From the NCBI GenBank assembly GCA_010027235.1, contig RGVP01000004.1:1-47281 (forward strand): DNA of 47,281 bases, written 5' to 3'. The notes below the pieces were generated by a model. It was not told where the DNA came from, did no database searches, and saw only the letters and a program-made list of their open reading frames with translations. The translations under genes were made by a program, and so were the position numbers. Positions 8,852 to 17,486 of this stretch are shown here, in pieces. The stretch comes from a bacterium (GTDB lineage Bacteria; Verrucomicrobiota; Verrucomicrobiia; Opitutales; Opitutaceae). Positions within the stretch are counted from its first letter, which is position 1. Each line of letters begins with the position of its first letter.

Positions 8852-11800
8852 TTACGCCGACCGGATACGGAGCAGTAGGTCCTTGCTTTCGACCGTGTCT
8901 CCGACAGCGACGTGGAGTTCGCCGACCACGCCGTCGCAGGTTGCGTATACTGTCGTCTGCATCTTCATCGCCTCCATCATGAGTAGTTTGTCGCCCTTCG
9001 CTACTTTCGCGCCGACCGACGTCGAGAGCGCGGCCACCAGCCCTGGGATAGGTGCGGCGATCTGCGCCGGGTCGGCGAGGTCGGCCTTCGGGCGTGCCTT
9101 GGTCTTGGCCGCGACCGCGCGGTCAGCCACCAGCACGTCACGGGAGATACCGTTCAGCTCGTAGCCGATGTTGCGGCGGCCGTCCTTATCCGGCGCGCCA
9201 ATGCTGACTAGGCGGATGATGAGCACCTTGCCTTCCTCGATCTCGACCGAGATTTCCTCGCCTGGCTGCAGGCCGTAGAAAAAGGCCGCGCTCGGCAGCA
9301 CGCTCACGTCACCAAATTCGCGGCGATGTTTGGTAAAATCTGCGAACACCTGAGGATACATCAGGTGCGAGAACAGGTCGTCATCGTTGGGTTCGCGGCG
9401 ATGTTTTTCCGCCAGCTCGGTCTTCAGGCGGGCGAGGTCGGCTGCGCCTGTCTTAGTGGCCTCGGCGCGGGCGGCCTCGGCGGCCTTCGCGCTCTTGGGC
9501 TTTGGAGACGCGGCGGCGAGGGCGGCGCGGTATTTCGCAGTCGCCTCGGCGTGGCGTTTTTCGCCCAGCACGGCCCGGGAGACGTCGGCGGGCCAACCGC
9601 CCTCAGGCCAGCCGAGGCCTCCGGTGAGCATGTCGATCACGCTCTCGGGAAAGGGTGTCTCGCCCGGGGGGAGGTTGACCACGTCGGCGGGGCGGATGCC
9701 GCGTGAGAAGAGGAATAGCGCCATGTCGCCGACGACCTTCGAGGAAGGCGTCACCTTCACGATGTCGCCGAAGAGTTGGTTCACGTCGGCGTAGGCGCGG
9801 GCGATCTCGGGCCAGCGGTGCGAGACACCCATCGAGGCGGCTTGCTCTTTCAAGTTGGTGTATTGGCCGCCGGGCATCTCGTGCAGGTAGACCTCGGCCG
9901 AGCCGCTGCGCGGGGCGGTGTCGAAGGGGGCGTAGACGGGGCGGACGTTTTCCCAGTAGTCGGAGAACTCGTTGAGCGCATCGAGGTCCAGCCCGGTGTC
10001 GCGCGGGGTCTGGCGGAGGGCCGCGACGATGGAGTTGAGGTTGGGCTGGGAGGTGCTGCCACTCATGGCCGCGAGGGCGAGGTCGACCACGTCCACGCCG
10101 GCGTCGGCGGCGCGCAAGATCGAGGCGGCGTTGATGCCGCTGGTGTCGTGGGTGTGGAAGTGGATGGGCAGGCCGGTCTCCTCCTTGAGGGTTTTGACCA
10201 GTTTGTGGGCGGCGGCGGGGCGGCAGAGGCCGGCCATGTCCTTGATCGCGATCACGTGTGCGCCCATTTTTTCCAGCTCGCGGGCGAGGCGGACGTAATA
10301 GGCTAGGGTGAACTTATCGCGGCGATCGTCGAGGATGTCGCCGGTGTAACACAGGGCGGCCTCACATACGCCGTGAGTGGCGCTCACCGCGTCCATGGCG
10401 ACGCGTAGATTGGGCAGGTAGTTCAGCGAATCGAAGATGCGGAAGATATCCATGCCCTCGGCGGCCGCGTGGCGGACGAAGCCGGCGACGACGTGGTCGG
10501 GGTAGTTCGTGTAGCCGACTGCGTTGGCGCCGCGCAGGAGCATCTGGAAACAGATGTTCGGCACGCGGGCGCGGAGTTGCCTGAGACGGTCCCACGGGTC
10601 CTCATTGAGGAAGCGCATGGCGGTATCGAAGGTCGCGCCGCCCCAGCACTCCAACGAGTAGAGGCCCGGGGCGCGGCGTGCTACCGCGCCGGCGGAGGCG
10701 AGCAGGTCGTGGGTGCGCACGCGGGTGGCGAGCAATGACTGGTGCGCGTCACGGAAGGTGGTGTCAGTCACGAGCAGGCGTTTCTGCGCGGCAGTCCACC
10801 CGGCAAATTTCTTCGCGCCGAGTTTTAGCAGGAGCTGGCGGGTGCCGTCGGGCGGGGCGATCTGCGGGTCGTAGACCGGGGGCGCGATGGGGGCGAAGGG
10901 CTTGACCGGGCGGTGGCCTTTGGCGTGAGGGTTGCCGTTCACGGTGACGTCGCCAAGGAAGCCGAGGAGCTTGGTCGCGCGGTCGTGGCGGGCCTTGAAG
11001 CGGAATAGCTCCGGCGAGGTGTCGATTAGCGTGGTGGTGGCCTGACCGGACTGGAACAGCGGGTGGGCGACGACGTTCTCTAGGAAAGGGATATTAGTCT
11101 TAACCCCGCGGATGCGAAACTCGCTGAGGACGCGGCGCATGCGTTGTAGGGCGAGGTCGTAATTCTGGCCGCTTACGATGACCTTCACCAGCATCGAGTC
11201 ATAAAAGGGCGTGATCACGGACCCGGAGAAGCCGGCCGCGCCGTCGAGGCGGACCCCGAAGCCGCCGGGCGAGCGGTAGGCCTGGATGCGGCCGTAGTCG
11301 GGCACGAACTTGTTCTCCGGGTCCTCGGTGGTGATGCGGCACTGCAGGGCGAAGCCGTTGCGCGGGATTTCGGCCTGGGCGGGCATGCCGACCTCGGGCG
11401 AGTGCAGGGCGTGGCCCTGAGCGATGAGGATTTGGGCGCGGACGAGGTCGAGGCCGGTGATTACCTCGGTGACGGTATGCTCGACTTGGATACGCGGGTT
11501 CATCTCGATGAAAAACCACTCGTGCCGGTCAAGGTCGTAAAGAAACTCGACTGTGCCGGCGTTGTCGTAGCGGATCTCGCGGGCGAGGCGGACGGCGGCC
11601 GCGCAGAGCTCGGCCACGATAGCTGGGGGCAGGCCGTGGCTGGGCGCGACTTCGATCACCTTCTGGTGGCGGCGCTGGACGGAGCAGTCGCGCTCGTGGA
11701 GGTGGATTACGTTCCCGTGTTGGTCGCCGAGGATCTGGACCTCGATGTGTTTGGCGCGGGGGATGTATTTCTCGAGAAAGACAGCGGCGTTGCCGAAGGC

Positions 11801-12424
11801 GCGACCGGCTTCGGCTTGGGCCTCATCAAGTAGGTCGGCGAGGTCGGCGGCTTTGTGGACGACGCGCATGCCGCGACCGCCGCCGCCAAAGGCCGCCTTG
11901 ATAATAAGGGGGAAACCGATGGCTTTGGCGGTGCGCAGAGCCTCGGCGCGGTCCTCGATGGGATTTTCGGTGCCGGGCAGCACGGGCACGCCGATCTTTT
12001 GGGCGACAGCTCGAGCGGCGGTTTTATCGCCCATCATCTCCAGTAATTCTGGGCGGGGGCCTACGAACACGAGGTTGGCGGCGGCGCAGGCGCGTGCGAA
12101 ATCGGGGTTCTCGGAGAGGAAACCGTAGCCGGGGTGGATGGCGTCCACGCCCTTTTCCTTGGCCACGCCGACAATGCCCTCGATGTCGAGGTAGGCGGCC
12201 ACGGGGCCCTTGCCGCGGCCTACTCGATAGGCTTCGTCGGCCTTCTGGCGGTGAAGGGAAAAACGGTCCTCCTGCGCATAGATTGCCACGGTGCGCAGGC
12301 CCAGTTCGGTGCCGGCGCGGAATATGCGCACCGCGATCTCGGAGCGGTTTGCAGCCATCAATTTGGCGATGGGGCGGGTGTTGGGGACGGATGTTTTCTC
12401 GGCGGGTAACTTAGCGGGGGGCAT
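8852..12424 (-). CDS. pyc: Pyruvate carboxylase
   Basis: A 1190-residue biotin enzyme that makes oxaloacetate from pyruvate and bicarbonate. The domain order is complete. Biotin carboxylase spans about 20-480 (AFGGGGRGMRVV ATP loop; EMNPRIQVEHTVTE). The carboxyltransferase spans about 550-830 (DTTFRDAHQSLLATRVRTHD, DMAGLCRPAAA, HTHDTSG). A PYC/OadA-type domain follows, then a C-terminal biotinyl domain with MMEAMKMQT, whose lysine near residue 1154 is modified by BirA. A lysine- and alanine-rich linker (around 1000-1040) is longer than usual. It is monocistronic and anaplerotic. Confidence 0.96.
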   Translation of the reverse strand: MPPAKLPAEKTSVPNTRPIAKLMAANRSEIAVRIFRAGTELGLRTVAIYAQEDRFSLHRQKADEAYRVGRGKGPVAAYLDIEGIVGVAKEKGVDAIHPGYGFLSENPDFARACAAANLVFVGPRPELLEMMGDKTAARAVAQKIGVPVLPGTENPIEDRAEALRTAKAIGFPLIIKAAFGGGGRGMRVVHKAADLADLLDEAQAEAGRAFGNAAVFLEKYIPRAKHIEVQILGDQHGNVIHLHERDCSVQRRHQKVIEVAPSHGLPPAIVAELCAAAVRLAREIRYDNAGTVEFLYDLDRHEWFFIEMNPRIQVEHTVTEVITGLDLVRAQILIAQGHALHSPEVGMPAQAEIPRNGFALQCRITTEDPENKFVPDYGRIQAYRSPGGFGVRLDGAAGFSGSVITPFYDSMLVKVIVSGQNYDLALQRMRRVLSEFRIRGVKTNIPFLENVVAHPLFQSGQATTTLIDTSPELFRFKARHDRATKLLGFLGDVTVNGNPHAKGHRPVKPFAPIAPPVYDPQIAPPDGTRQLLLKLGAKKFAGWTAAQKRLLVTDTTFRDAHQSLLATRVRTHDLLASAGAVARRAPGLYSLECWGGATFDTAMRFLNEDPWDRLRQLRARVPNICFQMLLRGANAVGYTNYPDHVVAGFVRHAAAEGMDIFRIFDSLNYLPNLRVAMDAVSATHGVCEAALCYTGDILDDRRDKFTLAYYVRLARELEKMGAHVIAIKDMAGLCRPAAAHKLVKTLKEETGLPIHFHTHDTSGINAASILRAADAGVDVVDLALAAMSGSTSQPNLNSIVAALRQTPRDTGLDLDALNEFSDYWENVRPVYAPFDTAPRSGSAEVYLHEMPGGQYTNLKEQAASMGVSHRWPEIARAYADVNQLFGDIVKVTPSSKVVGDMALFLFSRGIRPADVVNLPPGETPFPESVIDMLTGGLGWPEGGWPADVSRAVLGEKRHAEATAKYRAALAAASPKPKSAKAAEAARAEATKTGAADLARLKTELAEKHRREPNDDDLFSHLMYPQVFADFTKHRREFGDVSVLPSAAFFYGLQPGEEISVEIEEGKVLIIRLVSIGAPDKDGRRNIGYELNGISRDVLVADRAVAAKTKARPKADLADPAQIAAPIPGLVAALSTSVGAKVAKGDKLLMMEAMKMQTTVYATCDGVVGELHVAVGDTVESKDLLLRIRSA

Positions 12425-12430
12425 ACAGGA

Positions 12431-12459
12431 AAGGTTAAGGGTAAGGGTAAAGGGTAAGG
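12431..12459. repeat. Short GGGTAA-type tandem repeat upstream of pyc
   Basis: Four imperfect 6-7-nt units (GGTTAA, GGGTAA, GGGTAAA, GGGTAAGG) lie a few bases upstream of the pyc start, in what would be its leader. On the pyc strand this is a pyrimidine-rich CCCTTA array. Its role is unknown, and no promoter or structure was recognised with it. Confidence 0.5.
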
Positions 12460-12571
12460 CCGTGCCTCCAGGGCGGATGCGGGGTGGGGGTGACCTGCAA
12501 AGTCATACGGGCGGTTTTCGGAAATCTTGTCGAGGCTGAGCGTGGGGCTGGCGCGGGGTCTTGGGCGCAAC

Positions 12572-13081
12572 TTATAAAAACAGGAGTCGCAGTTCGACGC
12601 CGGGGCGGATGCGGGCGGCGGCAAGATCTTGGACGTAGGCGAGGGCTTCCTCGTAATCGCGACGGCGGCGGGTGGTTTCGCGTTGTTCCGGCGGCAGCAG
12701 GGCGGCGCGCAGGTTGGTCACGAGCACGGTGGCTTCTGCGCAGGGGGCGAGTCGTTTCAGACCAGCCATCAGCTCGGCGCGGGCGAAGAGCGGGGTGGCG
12801 GAGCTCAGGGTGCTGAGAGCGTCCCAGTGGAAAAAACCGTGGCCGGGCTGACCGGCGAAAAACTTCTCCAGCAGGCCGGCGGCGGCGGCGTTAAAAGCGG
12901 CGTCGTAGCGGGCGGCGAATTCGGGGTGGACGCGGGTCTGTTCGGCGAGTTCGGCCAGGCTGAAGGCAATGGCGTCGCGGATCTGGCCTGCGAGGTAGAG
13001 GTCGTCGCCGGTGAGGCGGGCGAAGAGGGCGTTTACGAAGTGCAGGCGGCGCAGTTCGTCGCGGGCGGCAGGGGCATTCAT
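12572..13081 (-). CDS. Conserved-looking helical protein of unknown function
   Basis: A 169-residue protein that I do not recognise. It appears all-helical and rich in Ala, Leu, Arg and Phe, without signal peptide or membrane segment. It opens MNAPAARDELRRLHFVNALF and ends RIRPGVELRLLFL; a central patch reads FFAGQPGHGFFHWDALSTLS. The start lies 6 bp after the nrdR stop, so it is very probably co-transcribed with nrdR and the glutamine amidotransferase. Codon use looks like its neighbours. No function is proposed. Confidence 0.65.
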   Translation of the reverse strand: MNAPAARDELRRLHFVNALFARLTGDDLYLAGQIRDAIAFSLAELAEQTRVHPEFAARYDAAFNAAAAGLLEKFFAGQPGHGFFHWDALSTLSSATPLFARAELMAGLKRLAPCAEATVLVTNLRAALLPPEQRETTRRRRDYEEALAYVQDLAAARIRPGVELRLLFL

Positions 13082-13087
13082 CTGCGC

Positions 13088-13558
13088 TCAGGCGCCAGGC
13101 GCGCCCGGCGCGGGGCCGAGGTCCTTGATTTCGCTAACGAACTCGGCGACGTCGCGGAATTCCTTGTAGACGCTGGCGAAGCGCACGTAGGCGACGTGAT
13201 CGATCTTGCGGAGCTGTTCCATTACGCCCTCGCCGATGGCATCGCTGGGGATGTCGTTGTCGTGACGGGCCTCAAGGATGTCCATCACGTCGTCCACCAG
13301 CATACTGATGCGCTCAGCGTCGATCGGACGTTTGTGACAGGCTGCGCGGACCGAGCGGGTGAGTTTATCGCGGTCGAAGTCCTCGCGGCGTCCGTCGTGT
13401 TTTAATATGACGATGCCTTCGCGGATAAGGACCTCGGTGGTGGAGAAACGGTGACCGCACTCGAGGCACTCGCGGCGGCGGCGAATGCTGTTACCTTCGC
13501 GGCTGATGCGGGAGTCGGTGACTTTGTCGTCGATGGAGGTGCACTTAGGGCAGCGCAT
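13088..13558 (-). CDS. nrdR: Transcriptional repressor NrdR
   Basis: A 156-residue nucleotide-sensing repressor of ribonucleotide reductase genes. The N-terminal zinc ribbon is intact, MRCPKCTSIDDKVTDSRIS followed by RRECLECGHRFSTTE, giving two CxxC pairs. The ATP-cone domain follows from about residue 50 (ILKHDGRREDFDRDKL, and VRFASVYKEFRDVAEF near the end). No nrd gene and no NrdR box was found in the window, so the targets lie elsewhere. It lies 10 bp downstream of the amidotransferase gene. Confidence 0.95.
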   Translation of the reverse strand: MRCPKCTSIDDKVTDSRISREGNSIRRRRECLECGHRFSTTEVLIREGIVILKHDGRREDFDRDKLTRSVRAACHKRPIDAERISMLVDDVMDILEARHDNDIPSDAIGEGVMEQLRKIDHVAYVRFASVYKEFRDVAEFVSEIKDLGPAPGAPGA

Positions 13559-13568
13559 GGGCGTCCGT

Positions 13569-14135
13569 TCAGCCGAGGGTAAGGAAGTTTTCCAAGATGC
13601 GCATACCGCCTTCGGTGGCGATGGATTCGGGGTGGAATTGCACGCCCCAGATGGGCAATTCCTGGTGACGCAGGCCCATGATCTCGCCCTCGGCGGTCTC
13701 GGCGGTGACGGCTAGGCAAGCGGGTAGGGTGGCGCGCTCGACTAGCAGCGAGTGGTAACGAGTGGCCGCGAAGCCCTGAGGCATGCCAGCGAAGACGTCA
13801 GTATTCTGGTGGAGGATGGGCGAGGTCTTGCCGTGCATCAGGCGGTCGGCGCGAACCACGCGGCCGCCGAAATAGTGGCCGATGGATTGGTGACCGAGGC
13901 AGACCCCGAGGATGGGTTTCACGCCGGCGAAGGCGCCGATCAGGTCGAGCGATACTCCTGCCTCGGCGGGGGAGCAGGGACCTGGGGAGATCAAGATCCG
14001 GTCAGGGTTTAGCGCGAGGGCCTCGGCCGGCGTGATCTGGTCGTTCCGGAAGATGCGCTGCGCCACGCCCAGTTGGCCGAAATACTGGACCAAGTTGAAG
14101 GTAAACGAGTCGTAATTATCGAGGACGAGGAGCAC
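13569..14135 (-). CDS. pabA: Anthranilate/aminodeoxychorismate synthase glutamine amidotransferase
   Basis: The small subunit that releases ammonia from glutamine for anthranilate (TrpG) or 4-amino-4-deoxychorismate (PabA) synthesis. The class I triad is visible: the nucleophile in [11 protein letters not shown] near residue 80, and the His-Glu pair in [13 protein letters not shown] near 168. The 188-residue length is standard. No trp gene neighbours it, so a folate or dual role is as likely as tryptophan synthesis; the symbol is a best guess. It shares a 125-bp divergent intergenic region with the DUF3127 gene. Confidence 0.9.
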   Translation of the reverse strand: MLLVLDNYDSFTFNLVQYFGQLGVAQRIFRNDQITPAEALALNPDRILISPGPCSPAEAGVSLDLIGAFAGVKPILGVCLGHQSIGHYFGGRVVRADRLMHGKTSPILHQNTDVFAGMPQGFAATRYHSLLVERATLPACLAVTAETAEGEIMGLRHQELPIWGVQFHPESIATEGGMRILENFLTLG

Positions 14136-14260
14136 GCGCGGAGGTGTTTAACCGTGACAGTGAGGTGACGGACGGCTCGGGGGCAAGCGCGCGGGAGGGC
14201 ATCCGAAGAGAACCTTGAAACAGGCTGGCCGAGCAGGGGGAGTGCGGGCAGCCTGCGTCT

Positions 14261-14614
14261 ATGTTTGAAATCAACGGCACCATCAAAAAAGTTTTCGACG
14301 AACAGACCTTTGGCAGCGGCTTCAACAAACGCGAGTTTGTGCTTACTATCGAGTCTGGGCGCTTTCCCCAAGACATCAAATTCGAGTGCGTGAAGGATAA
14401 AGTAGGCCTCGTCGCTGAGCTTAAGCCCGGCGCCGAGGTGAAGGTGTCTTTCGATTTGCGCGGTCGCGAGTGGAAGGAAAGCTACTTCGTTAACCTAAAC
14501 GCGTGGAAAATCGAGGCGGTCGGGGCGGCCTCGGCGGCGTCTGCTCCGGAGGATGACGGTGCGCCGCTCCCCGAACCGCCCGGCGAGACGGTGGACGACG
14601 ACGTGCCGTTTTGA
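14261..14614 (+). CDS. DUF3127 protein with SSB-like acidic C-terminal tip
   Basis: A 117-residue protein whose first 85 residues match the DUF3127 pattern: [29 protein letters not shown], a central strand PQDIKFEC and a final [15 protein letters not shown]. This is compatible with an OB-type barrel. A flexible Ala/Pro/Asp/Glu-rich tail ends in DDDVPF, nearly identical to the DDDIPF tip by which single-stranded DNA-binding protein recruits repair and replication partners. The function is not established. A nucleic-acid-binding role is an inference from fold and tail. tatD follows after 23 bp. Confidence 0.8.
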   Translation: MFEINGTIKKVFDEQTFGSGFNKREFVLTIESGRFPQDIKFECVKDKVGLVAELKPGAEVKVSFDLRGREWKESYFVNLNAWKIEAVGAASAASAPEDDGAPLPEPPGETVDDDVPF

Positions 14615-14637
14615 GCTGCCGAGGTTAGCTTTGGTCC

Positions 14638-15492
14638 ATGCTCCACGACGCGCATAATCACCTACAGGACGAGGCCCTTGTTCCGCACCTTGACCGCATT
14701 GCCGTTGCTTGGACCGGATTGGCCGGGGTGGGAGGTGAGATGGTCGTCAACGGCACCCATCCAGACGACTGGCCTCGGGTGGCAGCGCTGGTGGCGGCGC
14801 ATACGTTTGTGCGCCCAGCCTACGGTCTGCATCCGTGGGATGTTGGCGCGCCCCGGCCGGCTGATTGGCGGGAACGACTCGCAGCGCGGCTAGATGCAGA
14901 CCCGCGCGCGAGCGTGGGTGAAATCGGGCTGGATCGCTGGATCCTCGACTCGGCCTCACCGGATGACCCGCGCCTCGGCGGAGTTCGCCCAGCGTCTATC
15001 GACGAGCAAACAGAAGCATTTGTCGCGCAGTTTGCCCTCGCGGCGTCGCGGAGCCTCCCCGTTACCATCCATTGTCTCCACGCCTTTGGCGAGTTGCTCC
15101 CCTTGCTGCGCGAGCTCCCGGTCCCGAAGCACGGGTTTCTGCTTCACGCTTACGGTGGCTCGGCCGAAATGGTGCCTGAGCTGGTCGAGCTCGGAGCGTA
15201 TTTTTCCTTCAACCCGGCCTTTCTCGACCGGCGCAAGAGCGCGCGGCAGGATGCCTTTCGCGTCATACCCGAGGATCGGCTGTTGTGCGAAACCGATGCG
15301 CCTGCGATGCCGCCTCCGCCGGTCTGGCGGGCGCATAAACTCCCTTCGGGGTCGGACGGCTTTGCGCCCAACCATCCGGGCAACATCGAAGCGGCCTACG
15401 CCGGTCTGGCGACCCTTCGTGGGGTCGCGGAAGCGGCGCTGGCGGCGCAAATCGCGGAAAATTTTACCCGGTTTTTTGGTCCGGCGAGGTGA
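14638..15492 (+). CDS. TatD-family metal-dependent hydrolase
   Basis: An amidohydrolase-fold enzyme of the TatD/YcfH group, whose members act as DNases or phosphodiesterases. The metal ligands are in place: HxH as DAHNHLQDE at residue 3-11, the glutamate in VGEIGLDRW, histidines in TIHCLHAFGELL and FLLHAYGGSAEM, and the late aspartate in CETDAPAMPPP. It has 284 residues. The N-terminus is somewhat unlike typical TatD (long AWTGLAGVGGEMVVNG region). Its last 29 bases overlap the end of tcdA on the opposite strand. Confidence 0.88.
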   Translation: MLHDAHNHLQDEALVPHLDRIAVAWTGLAGVGGEMVVNGTHPDDWPRVAALVAAHTFVRPAYGLHPWDVGAPRPADWRERLAARLDADPRASVGEIGLDRWILDSASPDDPRLGGVRPASIDEQTEAFVAQFALAASRSLPVTIHCLHAFGELLPLLRELPVPKHGFLLHAYGGSAEMVPELVELGAYFSFNPAFLDRRKSARQDAFRVIPEDRLLCETDAPAMPPPPVWRAHKLPSGSDGFAPNHPGNIEAAYAGLATLRGVAEAALAAQIAENFTRFFGPAR

Positions 15493-16270
15493 TGAGGCGG
15501 ACGGCCTCTTGGGCGGCGGCGAAGCCGAAGGTGGCCGTTACCCAGACGGCCGCGCCTAACCCGGCGGCGCAATCCAGCCGCGTGGCGGAGCCGGGCTCGG
15601 GGGAGGCTGCACAGGTGCCGTCGGCCCACGGGTAGACCGGAGGCTCGGTGCTCCAAACTGCGCGCACTCCGTAGCGGTGTCCTTCGCCTCCGGGGAAACC
15701 GTGCTCGCGGCGCAGGATCTTGCGCACTTGGCGCAGCAGGTCGTCGCCGCCGGATTCGCCGAGGTCCCCTACGCGCAGTCGGGTGCCGTCACGTTTTCCG
15801 CCCGCACCGCCGGTGGTTACACAGGGCAAGGCGCGGACAGAGCAGGCGGCGAGCAGGCGGGACTTGTGGGCAACGGCATCGATCGCATCTACCACGACTG
15901 AGTAGCTGAGCGCAGGGCTGAGTAGGGCGTCGGCGTTGCTGGCGGTGAAAAACTCCTGCACGGCGTTCACTCGGCAGGCGGGGTGGATGGCGCGGATCCT
16001 CTCGGCCAGCACGAGGACCTTGGGCCGACCGATCTGGCCATCGAGGGCGTGGAGCTGGCGGTTGACGTTGCTCACGCAGACCTCGTCGAGATCGATCAGG
16101 GTGATGGCGCCTACGCCGCTGCGGGCGAGGGCCTCGGCGGTCCAAGAGCCGACCCCGCCGACGCCAATCACGCAGGCGTGCGCGCCGCCCAGGCGGTCGA
16201 GAGCCGTGCGGCCGAGCAGGCGGCCGAGGCCTCCGAAGCGGGCTTCGTAATCGTGGGTTCCGTCGCTCAT
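15464..16270 (-). CDS. tcdA: tRNA threonylcarbamoyladenosine dehydratase
   Basis: An E1-like ATP-dependent enzyme that cyclises t6A37 in ANN-decoding tRNAs to ct6A. The nucleotide loop GVGGVGSWTAEALARSG lies near residue 36. It is followed by LIDLDEVCVSNVNRQLHAL, typical of the ThiF/MoeB superfamily, and by VDAIDAVAHKSRLLAAC. The C-terminal part (AAQEAVRLI) fits TcdA rather than MoeB or ThiF. Start codon and upstream stop overlap as ATGA with the NadR-type kinase, suggesting translational coupling. Confidence 0.9.
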   Translation of the reverse strand: MSDGTHDYEARFGGLGRLLGRTALDRLGGAHACVIGVGGVGSWTAEALARSGVGAITLIDLDEVCVSNVNRQLHALDGQIGRPKVLVLAERIRAIHPACRVNAVQEFFTASNADALLSPALSYSVVVDAIDAVAHKSRLLAACSVRALPCVTTGGAGGKRDGTRLRVGDLGESGGDDLLRQVRKILRREHGFPGGEGHRYGVRAVWSTEPPVYPWADGTCAASPEPGSATRLDCAAGLGAAVWVTATFGFAAAQEAVRLITSPDQKTG

Positions 16271-16842
16271 CGGGAGGAACAGCGGTTGAGGAGCAGTTCC
16301 ACCGCCGCTACCGCTAGCGCCTCGCGTTCGGCGTCCGCGCCGTGGATGCGCGTCCAGCGTGCGCCGGTGGACTCGAGTTTATCGAGGAATACCTTACGGC
16401 ACATCTCGCGGTCAGCCTCGTCGGGGAAACACCTTTGCGGGTCGGGCACCCAAGGCAGGTCGGTATCGCAGAATAAAAACAGGTCGGTCGCACGGGCGCG
16501 GGTGACTGCCTCGCCGCGCAGCCAATCTGGGCAGGCGCCGGGAAAGAGCAGGTCGTCCCAGATTGTGCAGGTTAGCAGATCGGTATCGTGGAACGCTACC
16601 CGCGCGCCGCCCTCCTTGGCTCGGGCTCGGGCGGCATCTTCTGTAGCGCGCTGACCGCGGGCGATGGCGTCGAGATCGGCGGAGGTGATGATGCCGCCGT
16701 GGGTGTCCCAGTAGTCACGGACGTATTCGGGCGACCATGGCGCGGCGAAGCGCGCCGCGAGGCGTTCGGCCAGGGTGGATTTGCCGGTGGACTCAGGGCC
16801 GTAGACCACGACGCGGAGGGGGCGGGGGACGGCTGGGTTCAT
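16267..16842 (-). CDS. NadR-type nicotinamide riboside kinase domain protein
   Basis: A 191-residue P-loop protein matching the C-terminal ribosylnicotinamide kinase domain of NadR. The Walker A loop is VYGPESTGKSTLAERL near 13-28, followed by SPEYVRDYWDTHGG, and FHDTDLLTCTIWDDLLFPG near 100. The NMN adenylyltransferase and HTH parts of full NadR are absent. It would phosphorylate incoming nicotinamide riboside to NMN. The pnuC gene overlaps it by four bases (ATGA), which supports an uptake-and-trap pair. Without the context it could only be called an AAA-family ATPase. Confidence 0.86.
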   Translation of the reverse strand: MNPAVPRPLRVVVYGPESTGKSTLAERLAARFAAPWSPEYVRDYWDTHGGIITSADLDAIARGQRATEDAARARAKEGGARVAFHDTDLLTCTIWDDLLFPGACPDWLRGEAVTRARATDLFLFCDTDLPWVPDPQRCFPDEADREMCRKVFLDKLESTGARWTRIHGADAEREALAVAAVELLLNRCSSR

Positions 16843-17486
16843 GGCGTGCTCTGAGGGATTTTAACCAGGGCCTGTCGCCAAGCGCTCAGGCCTAGGGCGG
16901 CTAGTAGCAGGTAGAGGGCATAGAGGAAGGCGGTGTAGGCGAGGTCAGCTGACCAGTAGGCGGCGATTGCTACGGTGTTAACCACTAGCCAGACGATCCA
17001 GTTTTCGAGGTGTTTGCGCACCTGTAGGATTTGGCCGACGAGGCTGAAAGCGGCGATGAAGGCATCGCGGTAGGGCATGACCGCGTCGGTGTGGGTTTGT
17101 TGCCACGCACCCCAACCGAGGGTCAGGGCTAGGCCGGTGGCCAGCCAGCCAACACGGGAGCGGGGCGCGAGCCAAGTGACGCGCACGGGTTCGTTTTTTT
17201 GCTCTGAGTCGCGTCGCCAGTGCCGCCAACCATAGATTAGGCAGGCGAAAAAGAAGCCTTGTAAGACGGCGTCGGCGTAGAAGCGGGCGCGCCAGAAGAG
17301 CAGCCCTTGCACGGTTACCGCGACTAGCCCCACAGGGAACGCCCATCGACTACGGCGGATCATCAGCCCGACGCCGAGGAGGCCGAGGGCGAGGTTGGCC
17401 TGATCGAGCGGTGTGGCCTCGGTCAAACCGCGCCAGATGTTTTCCCAGATCGTTTCCACGCCGAGGTCAGGGATGGGCGGCCACAT
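16839..17486 (-). CDS. pnuC: Nicotinamide riboside transporter PnuC
   Basis: A 215-residue inner-membrane protein with about seven hydrophobic helices. Family features include the tryptophan-rich segments FACLIYGWRHWRRD near 98-112, WIVWLVVNTVAIAAYW near the end and DAFIAAFSLVGQILQVRKHL. PnuC moves nicotinamide riboside by facilitated diffusion, relying on a kinase for retention, and the next gene downstream is such a kinase. Its first 20 bases overlap the 3' end of hslO. Confidence 0.93.
   Translation of the reverse strand: MWPPIPDLGVETIWENIWRGLTEATPLDQANLALGLLGVGLMIRRSRWAFPVGLVAVTVQGLLFWRARFYADAVLQGFFFACLIYGWRHWRRDSEQKNEPVRVTWLAPRSRVGWLATGLALTLGWGAWQQTHTDAVMPYRDAFIAAFSLVGQILQVRKHLENWIVWLVVNTVAIAAYWSADLAYTAFLYALYLLLAALGLSAWRQALVKIPQSTP

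Noticed and set aside
12484..13405. Plus-strand frames over the unknown gene and nrdR
   Set aside because: The minus-strand genes are supported by family motifs or operon spacing; the plus frames are Gly/Ala/Arg-rich translations without features.
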